DNA of 64,000 nucleotides from Sphingomonas sp. Lineage in GTDB: Bacteria; Pseudomonadota; Alphaproteobacteria; Sphingomonadales; Sphingomonadaceae. Where the stretch lies: positions 62,001 through 126,000 of the forward strand of contig NZ_JAIXHL010000013.1 of the NCBI RefSeq assembly GCF_030145815.1. Reading direction: 5' to 3'. Both the position numbers and the translations under genes were made by a program. The notes under the pieces were generated by a model. That model searched no databases, was not told the origin of the DNA, and was given only the letters and a program-made list of their open reading frames with translations. The first letter of the stretch is position 1. Each line of letters begins with the position of its first letter. This document shows, piece after piece, positions 8,491 to 18,751 of this stretch.

Positions 8491-8621
8491 CGTCCAAACT
8501 CCTTATTTCCGGTCGCGAGGTCGAACACCTCGCCCATTCCGCGCAGCCCGGTCCAGAAGGCCGCGCCCGCAAATGCAACCGCGACGCCGCCCAGCAGCGC
8601 TCCAATGATCGATCCGTCCAT
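8487..8621 (-). CDS. Tiny membrane protein (44 aa)
   Basis: 44 residues: a hydrophobic helix (IIGALLGGVAVAFAGAAFW) then a polar tail ending ATGNKEFGR. GGAGG lies about 9 nt before the ATG, and the stop overlaps the next ATG (ATGA). The chain of three overlapping tiny genes downstream of fumC therefore appears real. Function unknown; possibly a small membrane or stress protein. Confidence 0.6.
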   Translation of the reverse strand: MDGSIIGALLGGVAVAFAGAAFWTGLRGMGEVFDLATGNKEFGR

Positions 8622-8683
8622 TAACCAAGCCTCCGTTCGGAGGAGGAAAAGCGCGAAGCCGCAATGGGTTCCGCGTCGACGAG

Positions 8684-10069
<1,386 letters not shown>

Positions 10070-10122
10070 GCAGCCTCCATCATCCCCGCCCAAGCTGGGA
10101 TGCGCGGCCGCAAACGCAAGCC

Positions 10123-10608
10123 TTACTTCTTCCGCTTGAAATCCACCGCGACGACGTTCGACCCGTCCTCGACCGGGGTCGCGATCGGCGGCTCGTCATT
10201 TTCCGCTTCGTCATGCGGGTCGGGACCGTCTGGGTCTTCCGCCGCCTGAAAGCGCAGCTCGAAATTGACCGCGGGGTCGTGAAAGCCGGTGATCGCCGCA
10301 AACGGGATCGTTAGGATCGACGGGATCTGGTTGAAGCTCAAGCCCACCGAGAAGCGGTTATCGTCGACCTTCAGGTCCCAGAAGCGGTGCTGAAGGACGA
10401 TCGTCATCTCGTCCGGGAAGCGTTCGATCAGCCGATCGGGAATGTCCACGCCGGGCGCGCGCGTCTTGAACGTGATGTAGAAATGGTGCGCGCCGGGCAG
10501 CGCGCCGGTCGCGGCGACCTGATCCAGCACCCGGCCGACGACCGCGCGCAGGGCCTCCTGCACGATCTCGTCATAGGGAATCAAGCTGTCAGGTACATTG
10601 CCGGTCAT
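10123..10608 (-). CDS. sspB: SspB-family ClpXP adaptor
   Basis: 161 residues. SspB tethers ssrA-tagged and some other substrates to the ClpX unfoldase. The folded domain covers about residues 5-110 ([13 protein letters not shown]...FYITFKT...LQHRFWDL), followed by an acidic linker ([15 protein letters not shown]) and a C-terminal ClpX-binding tail [10 protein letters not shown]. This is the alphaproteobacterial form, longer than a minimal domain. Divergent from hisB across about 100 bp. Confidence 0.9.
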   Translation of the reverse strand: MTGNVPDSLIPYDEIVQEALRAVVGRVLDQVAATGALPGAHHFYITFKTRAPGVDIPDRLIERFPDEMTIVLQHRFWDLKVDDNRFSVGLSFNQIPSILTIPFAAITGFHDPAVNFELRFQAAEDPDGPDPHDEAENDEPPIATPVEDGSNVVAVDFKRKK

Positions 10609-10710
10609 GCCCCTGACCTAGCGACGCCAGCGGAGCGGTCAAGATTTCTTGCCATTCACCAAAGTGCAGGGGTGATTGCGCCCGCCCGCGCAACCGCTAT
10701 GGGGACGGCC

Positions 10711-11298
10711 ATGCGTACCGCCACGATCAGCCGCAAGACCAGCGAGACTTCGGTCGATGTGACCGTGAATCTCGATGGCACCGGCAGCTACACGATCTCC
10801 ACCGGGATCGGCTTTTTCGACCATATGCTCGAGCAGCTGTCGCGCCATTCGCTGATCGACCTCGACGTGAAGACCGTCGGCGACCTGCATATCGACCAGC
10901 ATCACACGGTCGAGGATACCGGCCTTGCGATCGGCGAGGCGGTGGCGAAGGCGCTGGGCGACAAGCGCGGCATCCGCCGTTACGCCGATGCGCTGAGCCC
11001 GATGGACGAGACGCTGACCCGCGTCGCGCTCGACATTTCGGGGCGCCCCTTCCTGGTGTGGAAGACGCAGTTCAGCCAGAAGCGGCTGGGCGAAATGGAC
11101 ACCGAGATGTTCGAACACTGGTTCCACAGCTTCGCCCAGACCGCCGGCCTGACGCTGCACGTCGAGACGCTGTACGGCAGCAACAACCACCATATCGCCG
11201 AAGCCGCGTTCAAGGGCCTTGCCCGCGCGCTGCGTGAGGCAGTGGCGATCGACCCGCGCAAGGCGGACACGATCCCGAGCACCAAGGGGACGCTGTAA
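10711..11298 (+). CDS. hisB: Imidazoleglycerol-phosphate dehydratase
   Basis: 195 residues, the monofunctional form without the histidinol phosphatase domain. Catalyses step 6 of histidine synthesis. Metal-binding motifs typical of the family are seen: [15 protein letters not shown], and [21 protein letters not shown] near the C-terminus. The start was set at ATG 10711, which fits the family N-terminus. First gene of the his operon; its stop overlaps the YciI-like gene (TAATG). Confidence 0.95.
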   Translation: MRTATISRKTSETSVDVTVNLDGTGSYTISTGIGFFDHMLEQLSRHSLIDLDVKTVGDLHIDQHHTVEDTGLAIGEAVAKALGDKRGIRRYADALSPMDETLTRVALDISGRPFLVWKTQFSQKRLGEMDTEMFEHWFHSFAQTAGLTLHVETLYGSNNHHIAEAAFKGLARALREAVAIDPRKADTIPSTKGTL

Positions 11299-11606
11299 TG
11301 GCCCGACTGGACGCCGCGCCGGTCTGTGTCATCACCTTGAGCTACGTCGCGCCGATCGAGCAGGTCGACGCGCAGATGGCGGCGCATGTCGCCTGGCTGG
11401 AAGCCGGTTTTGCGGAAGGGCTGCTGCTGATCGCGGGGCGTCAGGTGCCGCGCACCGGTGGCATCATCCTGTGCCGCGGCCATCGCGCCGAGGTTGAGGC
11501 CTTTGCCGCGACCGACCCGTTCGTCAGCTCTGGCGTCGCGACGGCGAGCGTGACCGAGGTGGCGGCCAGCTTCGCCGCCGACGCGCTGGCACCGCTGCTG
11601 TCATGA
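11298..11606 (+). CDS. YciI-like protein inside the his operon
   Basis: 102 residues with the YciI/YCII fold pattern: VCVITLSYV, a conserved His in AAHVAWLEAG, TGGIILCRG, and an ATDPF motif with the conserved Asp. Small alpha-beta-barrel proteins of this kind act as hydrolases or detoxifying enzymes; the substrate here is unknown. It overlaps hisB by one base and hisH by ATGA, so it is co-translated with histidine enzymes. Confidence 0.8.
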   Translation: MARLDAAPVCVITLSYVAPIEQVDAQMAAHVAWLEAGFAEGLLLIAGRQVPRTGGIILCRGHRAEVEAFAATDPFVSSGVATASVTEVAASFAADALAPLLS

Positions 11607-12202
11607 CCATCGCGCTGATCGATTACGGCGCGGGCAATCTTCATTCGGTCCACAATGCGCTGAAGGCCGCCGGGGCGAACAATATCGCGGTGACCGCCGA
11701 TCCCGACGTGGTGGCGCAGGCCGATCGCATCGTTCTGCCCGGCGTCGGCGCGTTCGGTGCCTGCGCCGCGGGGCTGCGCGCGATCCCCGGGATGGTGGAC
11801 GCAATGGAGCGCCGCGTGCTCGAACAGGGCGCGCCGTTCCTCGGCGTGTGCGTCGGCATGCAGCTGCTCGCGACGCGTGGCGAGGAACATGGCAGCCATG
11901 ATGGCCTGGGCTGGATGGACGGCGTGGTGCGCGAACTGCCGGCCGGGGACGTCCATGTCCCGCACATGGGCTGGAACGACGTGACCCCGCTCGCCCCGCA
12001 TGCGCTGATCGAGCCGGGCGAGGCCTATTTCCTGCACAGCTTTGCCTATTCCGGCAGCGGCGTGCTGGCGATTACCGACCATGGCGGTCCCGTCACCGCC
12101 GCGATCGGGCGCGACAATATCCTTGGGGTGCAGTTCCACCCCGAAAAGAGCCAGCATTATGGGCTGGCGCTCCTCCAGCGTTTTCTAGGGTGGAAGCCGT
12201 GA
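11603..12202 (+). CDS. hisH: Imidazole glycerol phosphate synthase, glutaminase subunit
   Basis: 199 residues, class I glutamine amidotransferase. The nucleophile Cys is in GVCVGMQLL, and the partner His/Glu are in [11 protein letters not shown]-terminal [14 protein letters not shown] is diagnostic. It supplies ammonia to HisF to make IGP and AICAR. ATGA overlap with the YciI-like gene; its stop overlaps the hisA GTG. Confidence 0.96.
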   Translation: MTIALIDYGAGNLHSVHNALKAAGANNIAVTADPDVVAQADRIVLPGVGAFGACAAGLRAIPGMVDAMERRVLEQGAPFLGVCVGMQLLATRGEEHGSHDGLGWMDGVVRELPAGDVHVPHMGWNDVTPLAPHALIEPGEAYFLHSFAYSGSGVLAITDHGGPVTAAIGRDNILGVQFHPEKSQHYGLALLQRFLGWKP

Positions 12203-12915
12203 TCGTTTTTCCTGCCATCGACCTCAAATCCGGGCAGGTCGTCCGCCTTGCCGAGGGGGATATGGCGCGCGCCACCGTCTATGGCGACGACCCCGCAGCG
12301 CAGGCCGGCTTGTTCGCGCAGGCCGGGGCCGAGTGGCTGCACGTCGTCGATCTCGATGGGGCGTTCGCGGGTGAGTCGATCAATGGTGTCGCGGTTGCGG
12401 CGATCGTCGATCGTTTTCCGGGCAAGGTCCAGCTGGGCGGCGGCATCCGCAACCGCGCGTCGGTCGAGCGCTGGCTCGATCTCGGCGTGACCCGCGTGGT
12501 GATCGGCACCGCCGCGCTGGAAGATCCCGACTTCGTACGCGAGTCCGCCAAGGCGCATCCCGGCCGCGTCGTCGTGGCGGTGGATGCGCGCGACGGCTTT
12601 GTCGCGACCAAGGGTTGGGCCGATGTCTCGACCGTGTCGATCGCCGAACTGGGCCATCGCTTCGAGGATGCGGGCGTTGCGGCGTTGCTGTTCACCGATG
12701 TCGGCCGCGACGGACTGCTCAAGGGCTGCAATGTCGAGGCGACGGTCGCGCTCGCCGCTGAGGTGTCAATCCCGGTGATCGCCAGCGGCGGAGTCGCGGG
12801 GATTGCGGATATCCATGCGCTGGTCGGAAAGCCCGGGATCGAAGGCGTGATCACCGGGCGGGCGCTGTATGACGGGCGGCTTGATCTGGCCGAGGCGATC
12901 AGGGTCGCCGCATGA
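12199..12915 (+). CDS. hisA: Phosphoribosylformimino-AICAR-phosphate isomerase
   Basis: About 238 residues, TIM barrel. Isomerises ProFAR to PRFAR in histidine synthesis. Seen are [15 protein letters not shown], with the catalytic Asp of strand 1, and the second Asp in [12 protein letters not shown] at 12199 was chosen because it overlaps the hisH stop (GTGA) and gives the usual [10 protein letters not shown] start; a GTG 9 bp upstream is an alternative. Confidence 0.96.
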   Translation: MIVFPAIDLKSGQVVRLAEGDMARATVYGDDPAAQAGLFAQAGAEWLHVVDLDGAFAGESINGVAVAAIVDRFPGKVQLGGGIRNRASVERWLDLGVTRVVIGTAALEDPDFVRESAKAHPGRVVVAVDARDGFVATKGWADVSTVSIAELGHRFEDAGVAALLFTDVGRDGLLKGCNVEATVALAAEVSIPVIASGGVAGIADIHALVGKPGIEGVITGRALYDGRLDLAEAIRVAA

Positions 12916-13679
12916 CCGTCCGCGCGCGCGTCATTCCCTGTCTCGACGTCGCCGGGGGGCGGGTCGTCAAGGGCGTGAACTTCGTCGATCTGGTCGATGC
13001 CGGTGATCCGGTCGAGCAGGCGCGCGCCTATGACGCCGCCGGGGCGGACGAATTGTGCTTCCTCGACATCACCGCCAGCCACGAGGCGCGCGGCACGATC
13101 CTCGATGTCGTCCGCCGCACTGCCGAGGTGTGTTTCATGCCGCTGACCGTCGGCGGCGGGGTGCGCAGCGTCGAGGATGCCCGCGCACTGCTGCTGGCCG
13201 GAGCGGACAAGGTCGCGGTCAACAGCGCGGCGGTCGTGCGGCCCGAACTGGTCGCGGACATTGCCGAGAAGATGGGCAGCCAATGCGTCGTCGCTTCGGT
13301 CGATGCGCGGCAGGTGGAACCGGGCCGCTGGGAAGTCTTCACCCATGGCGGGCGCAAGCCGACCGGCATCGACGCGGTCGAGCACGCGCTAAACCTTGCG
13401 CGCCTTGGTGCGGGCGAATTGCTCGTCACGTCGATGGACCGCGACGGCACGCGCGACGGATACGACCTGCCGCTGATCCGCACCATCGCCGATCAGGTGC
13501 GCGTGCCGGTCGTCGCATCGGGTGGGGTCGGCGGCCTCGCCGATCTCGTCGCGGGCATCGTCGAGGGGCATGCCAGCGCGGTGCTCGCCGCGTCGATCTT
13601 CCATTTCGGTCAGGCGAGCATCGCCGATGCGCATGCCGCGTTGGCGGGTGCGGGCATCCCGGTGCGCACCGTCGGTTAA
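12912..13679 (+). CDS. hisF: Imidazole glycerol phosphate synthase, cyclase subunit
   Basis: 255 residues, TIM barrel. Cyclises PRFAR with ammonia from HisH. Family marks are [19 protein letters not shown] (catalytic Asp), VGGGVRS and [13 protein letters not shown] (second Asp). ATGA overlap with hisA. It is followed by a 120-bp gap and two small secreted-type genes before hisE. Confidence 0.97.
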   Translation: MTVRARVIPCLDVAGGRVVKGVNFVDLVDAGDPVEQARAYDAAGADELCFLDITASHEARGTILDVVRRTAEVCFMPLTVGGGVRSVEDARALLLAGADKVAVNSAAVVRPELVADIAEKMGSQCVVASVDARQVEPGRWEVFTHGGRKPTGIDAVEHALNLARLGAGELLVTSMDRDGTRDGYDLPLIRTIADQVRVPVVASGGVGGLADLVAGIVEGHASAVLAASIFHFGQASIADAHAALAGAGIPVRTVG

Positions 13680-13803
13680 CTTGACAGTTACCGGTTGCGG
13701 TGGGGCGGCGTTAACCCTCGACTCCCGCTGATGCGGCGCGTTCGTACCCGCTGGCAGGCTTCTTGCTCCGCTCCCGGCAGACAACCGGTAACGGGAGAAC
13801 CCC

Positions 13804-14034
13804 ATGATTCGTACCAGCCTTCGCCTCGCCGCGCTTGCCGCCGCCTTCGCCGCCGCGCCGGCGCTGGCCTATGACAAGCCGCCGAGCTCGACCCCGCCGG
13901 GATCGTCGTCGGGCGGCGGCACCGGATCGTCGGGCGGCAGCCCCACTTCGATCCCCGAGCCGGCCGCGATCGGCCTGTTCGCGCTGGGGATTGCTGGCGC
14001 TGCGATCATGCGCCGCCGCAAGCGCGAGGATTGA
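13804..14034 (+). CDS. Small PEP-CTERM sorting-domain protein
   Basis: 76 residues: a signal peptide (about 1-22, ending ALA), a Gly/Ser/Pro-rich middle, then IPEPAAIGLFALGIAGAAIM followed by RRRKRED. The Pro-Glu-Pro motif, single helix and basic tail are the tripartite PEP-CTERM signal, which in known systems is cut by exosortase and linked to exopolysaccharide export. A GGGAG ribosome site lies just upstream. There is almost no mature protein besides the linker. Confidence 0.8.
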   Translation: MIRTSLRLAALAAAFAAAPALAYDKPPSSTPPGSSSGGGTGSSGGSPTSIPEPAAIGLFALGIAGAAIMRRRKRED

Positions 14035-14075
14035 GCTTAAACCTTTTGGCAGGGTCGCGGGTTTAGGCTTCGCGC

Positions 14076-14273
14076 ATGATCCGCGCCCTGCCCCTGATCC
14101 TGCTGACCGCCGCACCCGCATTTGCGGCGCATAGCGGCGAAATCAGCCGGCGGACGATGCCGGAGCTGTCGGATCTGGCGCTGGCGGCGATGGCCGCGGG
14201 CGGGCTGTGGCTCGCCCAGCGCGCGATGCGGCGCCGAGCCCGCGCGCGGCGCGAGGGCGGTTCGCAGGATTGA
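14076..14273 (+). CDS. Small PEP-CTERM-like mini-protein
   Basis: 65 residues: a signal peptide (MIRALPLILLTAAPAFA), a short polar stretch, MPELSDLALAAMAAGGLWLA as a helix after PEL, and RRRARARR. The layout copies the neighbouring PEP-CTERM protein, but the motif is PEL instead of PEP. It lies between that gene and hisE on the same strand. Probably exported; function unknown. Confidence 0.6.
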   Translation: MIRALPLILLTAAPAFAAHSGEISRRTMPELSDLALAAMAAGGLWLAQRAMRRRARARREGGSQD

Positions 14274-14304
14274 CACCGGCGCTTCGCTGACCGACTGCGC
14301 GACC

Positions 14305-14625
14305 ATGGCCGACGACATTCTCGCGACGCTCGAATCCGTGATCCGCGACCGCCGCATGCGCGATCCGGCGTCATCCTATGTCGCGAAACTGACCGCGAAA
14401 GGCCGCGCCAAGATCGCTCAGAAGCTGGGCGAGGAGGCGGTCGAGGCCGCGATTGCCGCGGTGCAGGACGACCGCGCCGGGTTGACCGGTGAAGCGGCGG
14501 ACCTGATCTTCCACCTGCTCGTCCTGCTCGCCGACATGGACCTGTCGCTTGATGACGTCCGCGCAGAACTGGCGCGGCGCGAGGGGGTGTCGGGGATCGA
14601 GGAAAAGGCGAGCCGGAACGGCTGA
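14305..14625 (+). CDS. hisE: Phosphoribosyl-ATP pyrophosphatase
   Basis: 106 residues, all-alpha MazG-like fold. Hydrolyses PR-ATP to PR-AMP in histidine synthesis. Motifs seen: AKLTAKGRAKIAQKLGEEAVE, with the metal-binding Glu residues, and EAADLIFHLLVLLADM. The ATG at 14305 fits the family length. It is separated from hisF by two small exported-type genes, an unusual break in the operon. Confidence 0.93.
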   Translation: MADDILATLESVIRDRRMRDPASSYVAKLTAKGRAKIAQKLGEEAVEAAIAAVQDDRAGLTGEAADLIFHLLVLLADMDLSLDDVRAELARREGVSGIEEKASRNG

Positions 14626-14631
14626 GCTGAT

Positions 14632-14738
14632 CGTCACCCCCGCGAAAGCGGGGGCCCATCTCCCGGATTGTCCACCGGCTGCACCGGATTTGAATTTGGC
14701 CAGCGCAGGAGATGGCCCCCGCTTTCGCGGGGGTGACG
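14632..14738. repeat. Composite palindromic (REP-like) element, copy 1
   Basis: Two arms, 14632-14663 and 14708-14738, are inverted copies of a 31-32 bp unit ending in CCATCTCC. Each arm carries its own hairpin CCCCCGC-GAAA-GCGGGGG with a GNRA-type loop. About 44 bp separate the arms. A second copy is at 28289-28396. It sits between hisE and the HIT gene. Confidence 0.85.
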
Positions 14739-14770
14739 GGCTGGCTATGACAGGCGGAAAGGAGACCCTG

Positions 14771-15193
14771 ATGCCCGTCGACGCGACTCAGCCCTATGAC
14801 GACAGCAACATCTTCGCGAAGATCCTGCGCGGCGAGATTCCGGCCAAGCGCATCTATGAGGACGATTACGCCCTCGCCTTTCCCGATATCGCCCCCGTCG
14901 CGCCGACCCATATCCTGGTAATCCCGAAGGGCGCCTATGTCAGCTGGGACGATTTCAGTGCGCGGGCGTCCGACGCGGAGATTGCAGGCTTTGTCCGCGC
15001 GGTGGGCAAGGTGGCGCGCGAGGCGGGGCTGGTCGCGCCGGGATATCGCCTGCTCGCCAATGCCGGGGCCGATGCGCACCAGACGGTCGGGCATTTGCAC
15101 GTCCACCTGTTTGCCGGGCGCAAGCTGGGACCGATGCTGGTCGAGGGGGCGACGGTTGACGCGATGCTCGCGCGCGGCGATGCGATTGGTTAA
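14771..15193 (+). CDS. HIT-family nucleotide hydrolase/transferase
   Basis: 140 residues with the histidine triad HLHVHLF near residue 110 and N-terminal NIFAKILRGEIPAKRIYEDD, both typical of HinT-type proteins. These hydrolyse purine nucleoside phosphoramidates. AAAGGAG lies 6 nt before ATG 14771, which decides the start over an in-frame ATG 24 bp upstream. It is downstream of hisE across the palindromic element. Confidence 0.92.
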   Translation: MPVDATQPYDDSNIFAKILRGEIPAKRIYEDDYALAFPDIAPVAPTHILVIPKGAYVSWDDFSARASDAEIAGFVRAVGKVAREAGLVAPGYRLLANAGADAHQTVGHLHVHLFAGRKLGPMLVEGATVDAMLARGDAIG

Positions 15194-15323
15194 GTCTGCC
15201 GTATCATTTGTAACAAAGCTGCAATTCGGGGATTGCGTGCGACCGATTTGCGGCTAGGCTCTCCCAGCTTTCGTATCTGCGGCGACCGGTCACTCCGGCG
15301 TCGCCAAGGGGGAAACCTTCATC

Positions 15324-16901
15324 ATGATATTTGGTCGCGTTAAGCCACTCGGCGCGATCCTGGCGACGGCGGAGAAGAAATCGCTCCATCGCTCGCTCGG
15401 ATGGTTCCAGCTTACCTTGTTCGGCATCGGTTGCGTCATCGGCACCGGTATCTTCGTGCTGACCGCGGCAGGCGCGCAAAAGGCCGGTCCGGGCCTCATG
15501 CTGGCCTTTGCCATCGCTGGCCTGATCTGCATCGTCGCCGCGCTCTGCTATGCCGAGATCGCAGCGATGATCCCGGTCGCGGGCTCCGCCTATACCTATA
15601 CCTATGCGACGATGGGCGAAGTGCTCGCCTGGACCGTCGGCTGGGCGCTCGTCCTCGAATATGCGGTGGCGGCAAGCGCCGTGTCGGTCGGGTGGTCCGG
15701 CTATTTCACAGGGACGATATTGAACGAGTTCCTGGGGATACAGCTGCCCGCATTCCTGTCCGGCGCGCCGCTCGCGCTGGGTGGTGTAGAGGGCGGGTTC
15801 ATCAACCTGCCGGCGGTGGTGATCGCGCTGCTCGTGACCTGGCTGCTGATGATCGGCACGACCGAGAGCGCCCGCGTCAACGCGATCCTGGTCGCGATCA
15901 AGGTGACGGCGCTGACCGCCTTCATCGTGCTGACCCTGCCGAGCGAGTATTTCTCGACCGACAAGTTCAACCCCTTCCTCCCCGCCGGCGTGTTCGGCGG
16001 CTTCGGTTCGGGCCTGGGCGCGGTCGGCGCGGCGGCGACGATCTTCTTCGCCTATGTCGGCTTCGACGCGGTTTCGACCGCGGCTGAAGAGACCAAGAAC
16101 CCGCAGCGCAACGTGCCGATCGGCCTGATCGGGTCGCTGCTGTTCTGCACCGTCTTCTACATCCTCGTCGCGGCGGGCGCAGTCGGCACGGTCGGCGGTC
16201 AGCCGATCATGGGCCCGAATGGCGTTCCTTTCCCGGCCGGTTCGGAAGAGCTGGCGCGCCAGTGCGCCACCTATGCCGCCGACGCGCTGCCGCTCGTCTG
16301 CTCCAACGAGGCGCTGGCGCATGTGCTGCGTCAGATCGGCTGGTCGGGCGTGGGCAACATGCTGGGCATCGCCGCGTTCGTCGCGCTGCCGTCGGTCATC
16401 CTGATCCTGCTGTTCGGTCAGACCCGCGTGGCATTTGTGATGAGCCGCGACGGCCTGCTCCCCGAATCGTGGAGCAAGGTGCATCCCAAGTGGAAGACGC
16501 CGCACATCATCACCGCCATCACCGGCGGCGCGGTCGCGGTTGCAGCGGCGTTCCTGCCGGTCGGCAAGCTCGCCGACATCGCCAATGCCGGCACGCTCTA
16601 TGCGTTCATGATGGTCGCCATCGCGGTGATGATCCTGCGCAAGACTGCCGCCGACACGCCGCGCAAGTTCAAGACACCGATGCTGTGGCTGATCGGCCCG
16701 GCGACGATCGCGGGAACGGTCTTCCTGTTCCTCAACCTGCCGCTTGAGGCGATGCTGGTGTTGCCGATCTGGGCGGCGGTGGGCCTGGTGATCTACTTCC
16801 TCTACAGCCGCAGCCGCAGCCATCTCGGCAAGGGCATCGTGGAAAGCCACGAGGTCGAGGCGGTGACGGAAATAGAACCGCACACCCCCGGCACGCACTA
16901 A
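15324..16901 (+). CDS. APC-family (cationic-type) amino acid permease
   Basis: 525 residues with 12 or more hydrophobic helices. GIGCVIGTGIFVLT is the APC helix-1 motif and CYAEIAAMIPVAGSAYTY is characteristic of the CAT/YfnA branch. An insert between helices contains three cysteines. It likely imports an amino acid into the cell; the specificity is unknown. AAGGGGG lies about 10 nt before the ATG. It is followed by a strong terminator, so it is probably monocistronic. Confidence 0.88.
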   Translation: MIFGRVKPLGAILATAEKKSLHRSLGWFQLTLFGIGCVIGTGIFVLTAAGAQKAGPGLMLAFAIAGLICIVAALCYAEIAAMIPVAGSAYTYTYATMGEVLAWTVGWALVLEYAVAASAVSVGWSGYFTGTILNEFLGIQLPAFLSGAPLALGGVEGGFINLPAVVIALLVTWLLMIGTTESARVNAILVAIKVTALTAFIVLTLPSEYFSTDKFNPFLPAGVFGGFGSGLGAVGAAATIFFAYVGFDAVSTAAEETKNPQRNVPIGLIGSLLFCTVFYILVAAGAVGTVGGQPIMGPNGVPFPAGSEELARQCATYAADALPLVCSNEALAHVLRQIGWSGVGNMLGIAAFVALPSVILILLFGQTRVAFVMSRDGLLPESWSKVHPKWKTPHIITAITGGAVAVAAAFLPVGKLADIANAGTLYAFMMVAIAVMILRKTAADTPRKFKTPMLWLIGPATIAGTVFLFLNLPLEAMLVLPIWAAVGLVIYFLYSRSRSHLGKGIVESHEVEAVTEIEPHTPGTH

Positions 16902-16929
16902 GCGCCGGGGCGACTGCCCGAAACAGAAA

Positions 16930-16957
16930 GGGCCGGGGTTTCCCCCGGCCCTTTTTT
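16930..16957 (+). terminator. Intrinsic terminator of the APC permease gene
   Basis: Stem GGGCCGGGG / CCCCGGCCC with a short loop is followed at once by six T residues (16952-16957). It sits 28 nt after the permease stop. It lies between convergent genes and may also slow transcription of the opposite kinase gene. Confidence 0.9.
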
Positions 16958-16974
16958 ATCGCGATACTGGCGGT

Positions 16975-17970
16975 TCAGCCGAACTTGGCGGCGATTTCCT
17001 TGAGGTCCGCCTCGGGCCGCGCGCCATAATGCGAGATGATCTCCGCCGCGCAGGCCGCACCGAGCTTCAGCGACGTCTCGACGTCCCAGCCCTGCGCCTG
17101 GCCGTGGAGGAAGCCGGCGGCGAACAGGTCGCCTGCGCCGGTGGTGTCGACCACCTTCTCGATCGGCTCGGCCGGAACCGCGACGCGGGTACCGTTCTGC
17201 ACCGCAATCGCGCCCTTTTCGCTGCGGGTGACGACCAGCGTCGGGACCTGCGCCGCGACCTTCTCGACCGCCGCGTCGAACTCTTCGACCTGTGCGAGCG
17301 CGAGCAGCTCATTCTCGTTCGCGAACAGGATGTCGACGAGGCCCTCGGCGATCAGCGCGCGGAAATCGTCGCCATGGCGGCTGATGCAGAACACGTCCGA
17401 CAGGGTGAATGCAACCTTGCGGCCAGCGTCGCGCGCGATTCCGATCGCGGCGCGCATTGCCTGGCGCGGTTCTTCCGGATCCCACAGATAGCCTTCGAGA
17501 TACAGGATCGCGCCGCCCGCGATCAGGTCGCGGTCGAGCGCCGCTTCGGGCAGGAACTGCGATGCGCCGAGGAAAGTGTTCATCGTGCGCTGGCCGTCCG
17601 GCGTCACGAAGATCAGGCAGCGCGCGGTGGTCGGCTGGCCCGGGCGGACCGCGGTGCCGAAATCGACGCCGGCGGCGCGCAGGTCGTGGCCGAACACCTG
17701 ACCCAGCTGGTCGTCGGCGACCTGGCCGATGAATGCGGTGCGGCTGCCGAGTGCGGCCATGCCGGCGACGGTGTTCGCCGCCGAACCGCCCGAAACCTCA
17801 CGGCCCGGGCCCATCTTGGCATAGAGCGCGTCGGCTTCTTCGGGCGAGAACATGAGCTGCATCGAGCCCTTGGCGACGCCGATTTCTTCGATGAAACTGT
17901 CCTCGGCCTGGGCGAGAATGTCGACAATGGCGTTGCCGATTGCGACGACGTCGTGGGTGGGTGCGGTCAC
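16975..17970 (-). CDS. PfkB-family sugar/adenosine kinase
   Basis: 331 residues. PfkB signature 2 VVDTTGAGDLFAAGF gives the catalytic Asp and anion hole; GGSAANTVAGMAALG is the substrate-binding segment. The arrangement (IGNAIVDILAQ, LSDVFCISRH) matches alphaproteobacterial proteins usually annotated adenosine kinase; ribokinase-type activity on another nucleoside or sugar is possible. Convergent with the permease, divergent from the EI24 gene. Confidence 0.85.
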   Translation of the reverse strand: MTAPTHDVVAIGNAIVDILAQAEDSFIEEIGVAKGSMQLMFSPEEADALYAKMGPGREVSGGSAANTVAGMAALGSRTAFIGQVADDQLGQVFGHDLRAAGVDFGTAVRPGQPTTARCLIFVTPDGQRTMNTFLGASQFLPEAALDRDLIAGGAILYLEGYLWDPEEPRQAMRAAIGIARDAGRKVAFTLSDVFCISRHGDDFRALIAEGLVDILFANENELLALAQVEEFDAAVEKVAAQVPTLVVTRSEKGAIAVQNGTRVAVPAEPIEKVVDTTGAGDLFAAGFLHGQAQGWDVETSLKLGAACAAEIISHYGARPEADLKEIAAKFG

Positions 17971-18067
17971 TTCTGTCTCCGGAGAATAGATGTCGCGCGC
18001 CTATAGCGCCATCCGGCCCGGCGCAACTGCGTTGACTTGGGCGACATCGCCCCGCAACGATGTCCAC

Positions 18068-18751
18068 ATGGTCCAGGCGCTGCTTCTTTCGATCGGCCAG
18101 TTGTTCGACAAGCGCATCGTCGCGGTGTTCGCCAAGTCGATGCTGGTGACGCTGGCGATCTTTGCCGCATTGGGCGCGGGGCTGTGGTTCGGGATCGAGT
18201 ATCTTGTCGCCACCTATTTCTCGGCCAGCCAGAGTATCGCGAGCCTCGCCGCGGCGACCGCGGTCCTGATCGCGCTGCTCGGCGCGTGGCTGTTGTTCCG
18301 TATCGTCGCCATCGCCGTGATCGGGGTGTTCGCGGACGAAGTGGTCCATGCGGTCGAGGCGAAACATTATCCCGAGCGCTTCGCCGCCGCGCGCGACGTG
18401 AGTTTTGCGCGGTCCGCCGCCATGGGGCTGCGCTCCGCCGGGCGGGCGTTGCTCGTCAACCTCGCGCTGTCGCCCCTCTATCTGATCCTGCTCGTCACCG
18501 GAGTCGGGACGGCCATCGCCTTCTTCATCGTCAACAGCTGGCTGCTGGGGCGCGACCTGGGGGACATGGTCGCGGTGCGGCACATGCCGGCGCAGGATTT
18601 GCAGCGCTGGCGGGCGAGCACGCGGCTGCCGCGCTTTGCCACCGGGGCGGCGGGAACCGGATTGTTCTTTATCCCGTTCGCCAATCTGATCGCGCCGATC
18701 GTCGGCGCAGCAATGGCGACGCACATGTTTCATCGGAGAAACGCCAAGTGA
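18068..18751 (+). CDS. EI24-domain membrane protein
   Basis: 227 residues with about four to five hydrophobic helices and the EI24 (CysZ-like) pattern: LFDKRIVAVFAKSMLVTL at the start, LALSPLYLILLVTGVG, and FIPFANLIAPIVGAAMATHMFHR at the end. Relatives include sulfate transporter CysZ, but alphaproteobacterial members are uncharacterised. The ATG at 18068 gives the family start. Its stop overlaps the GTG of the lipoprotein gene. Confidence 0.8.
   Translation: MVQALLLSIGQLFDKRIVAVFAKSMLVTLAIFAALGAGLWFGIEYLVATYFSASQSIASLAAATAVLIALLGAWLLFRIVAIAVIGVFADEVVHAVEAKHYPERFAAARDVSFARSAAMGLRSAGRALLVNLALSPLYLILLVTGVGTAIAFFIVNSWLLGRDLGDMVAVRHMPAQDLQRWRASTRLPRFATGAAGTGLFFIPFANLIAPIVGAAMATHMFHRRNAK

Noticed and set aside
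13674..13716. GGTTAAC ... GTTAACC pair after hisF
   Set aside because: Only 7 bp arms with about 29 bp between; too weak to call a terminator or operator.
15204..16898. 564-codon open frame opposite the APC permease
   Set aside because: Low-complexity His/Arg/Asp-rich translation with no domain; a shadow of the permease codon pattern.
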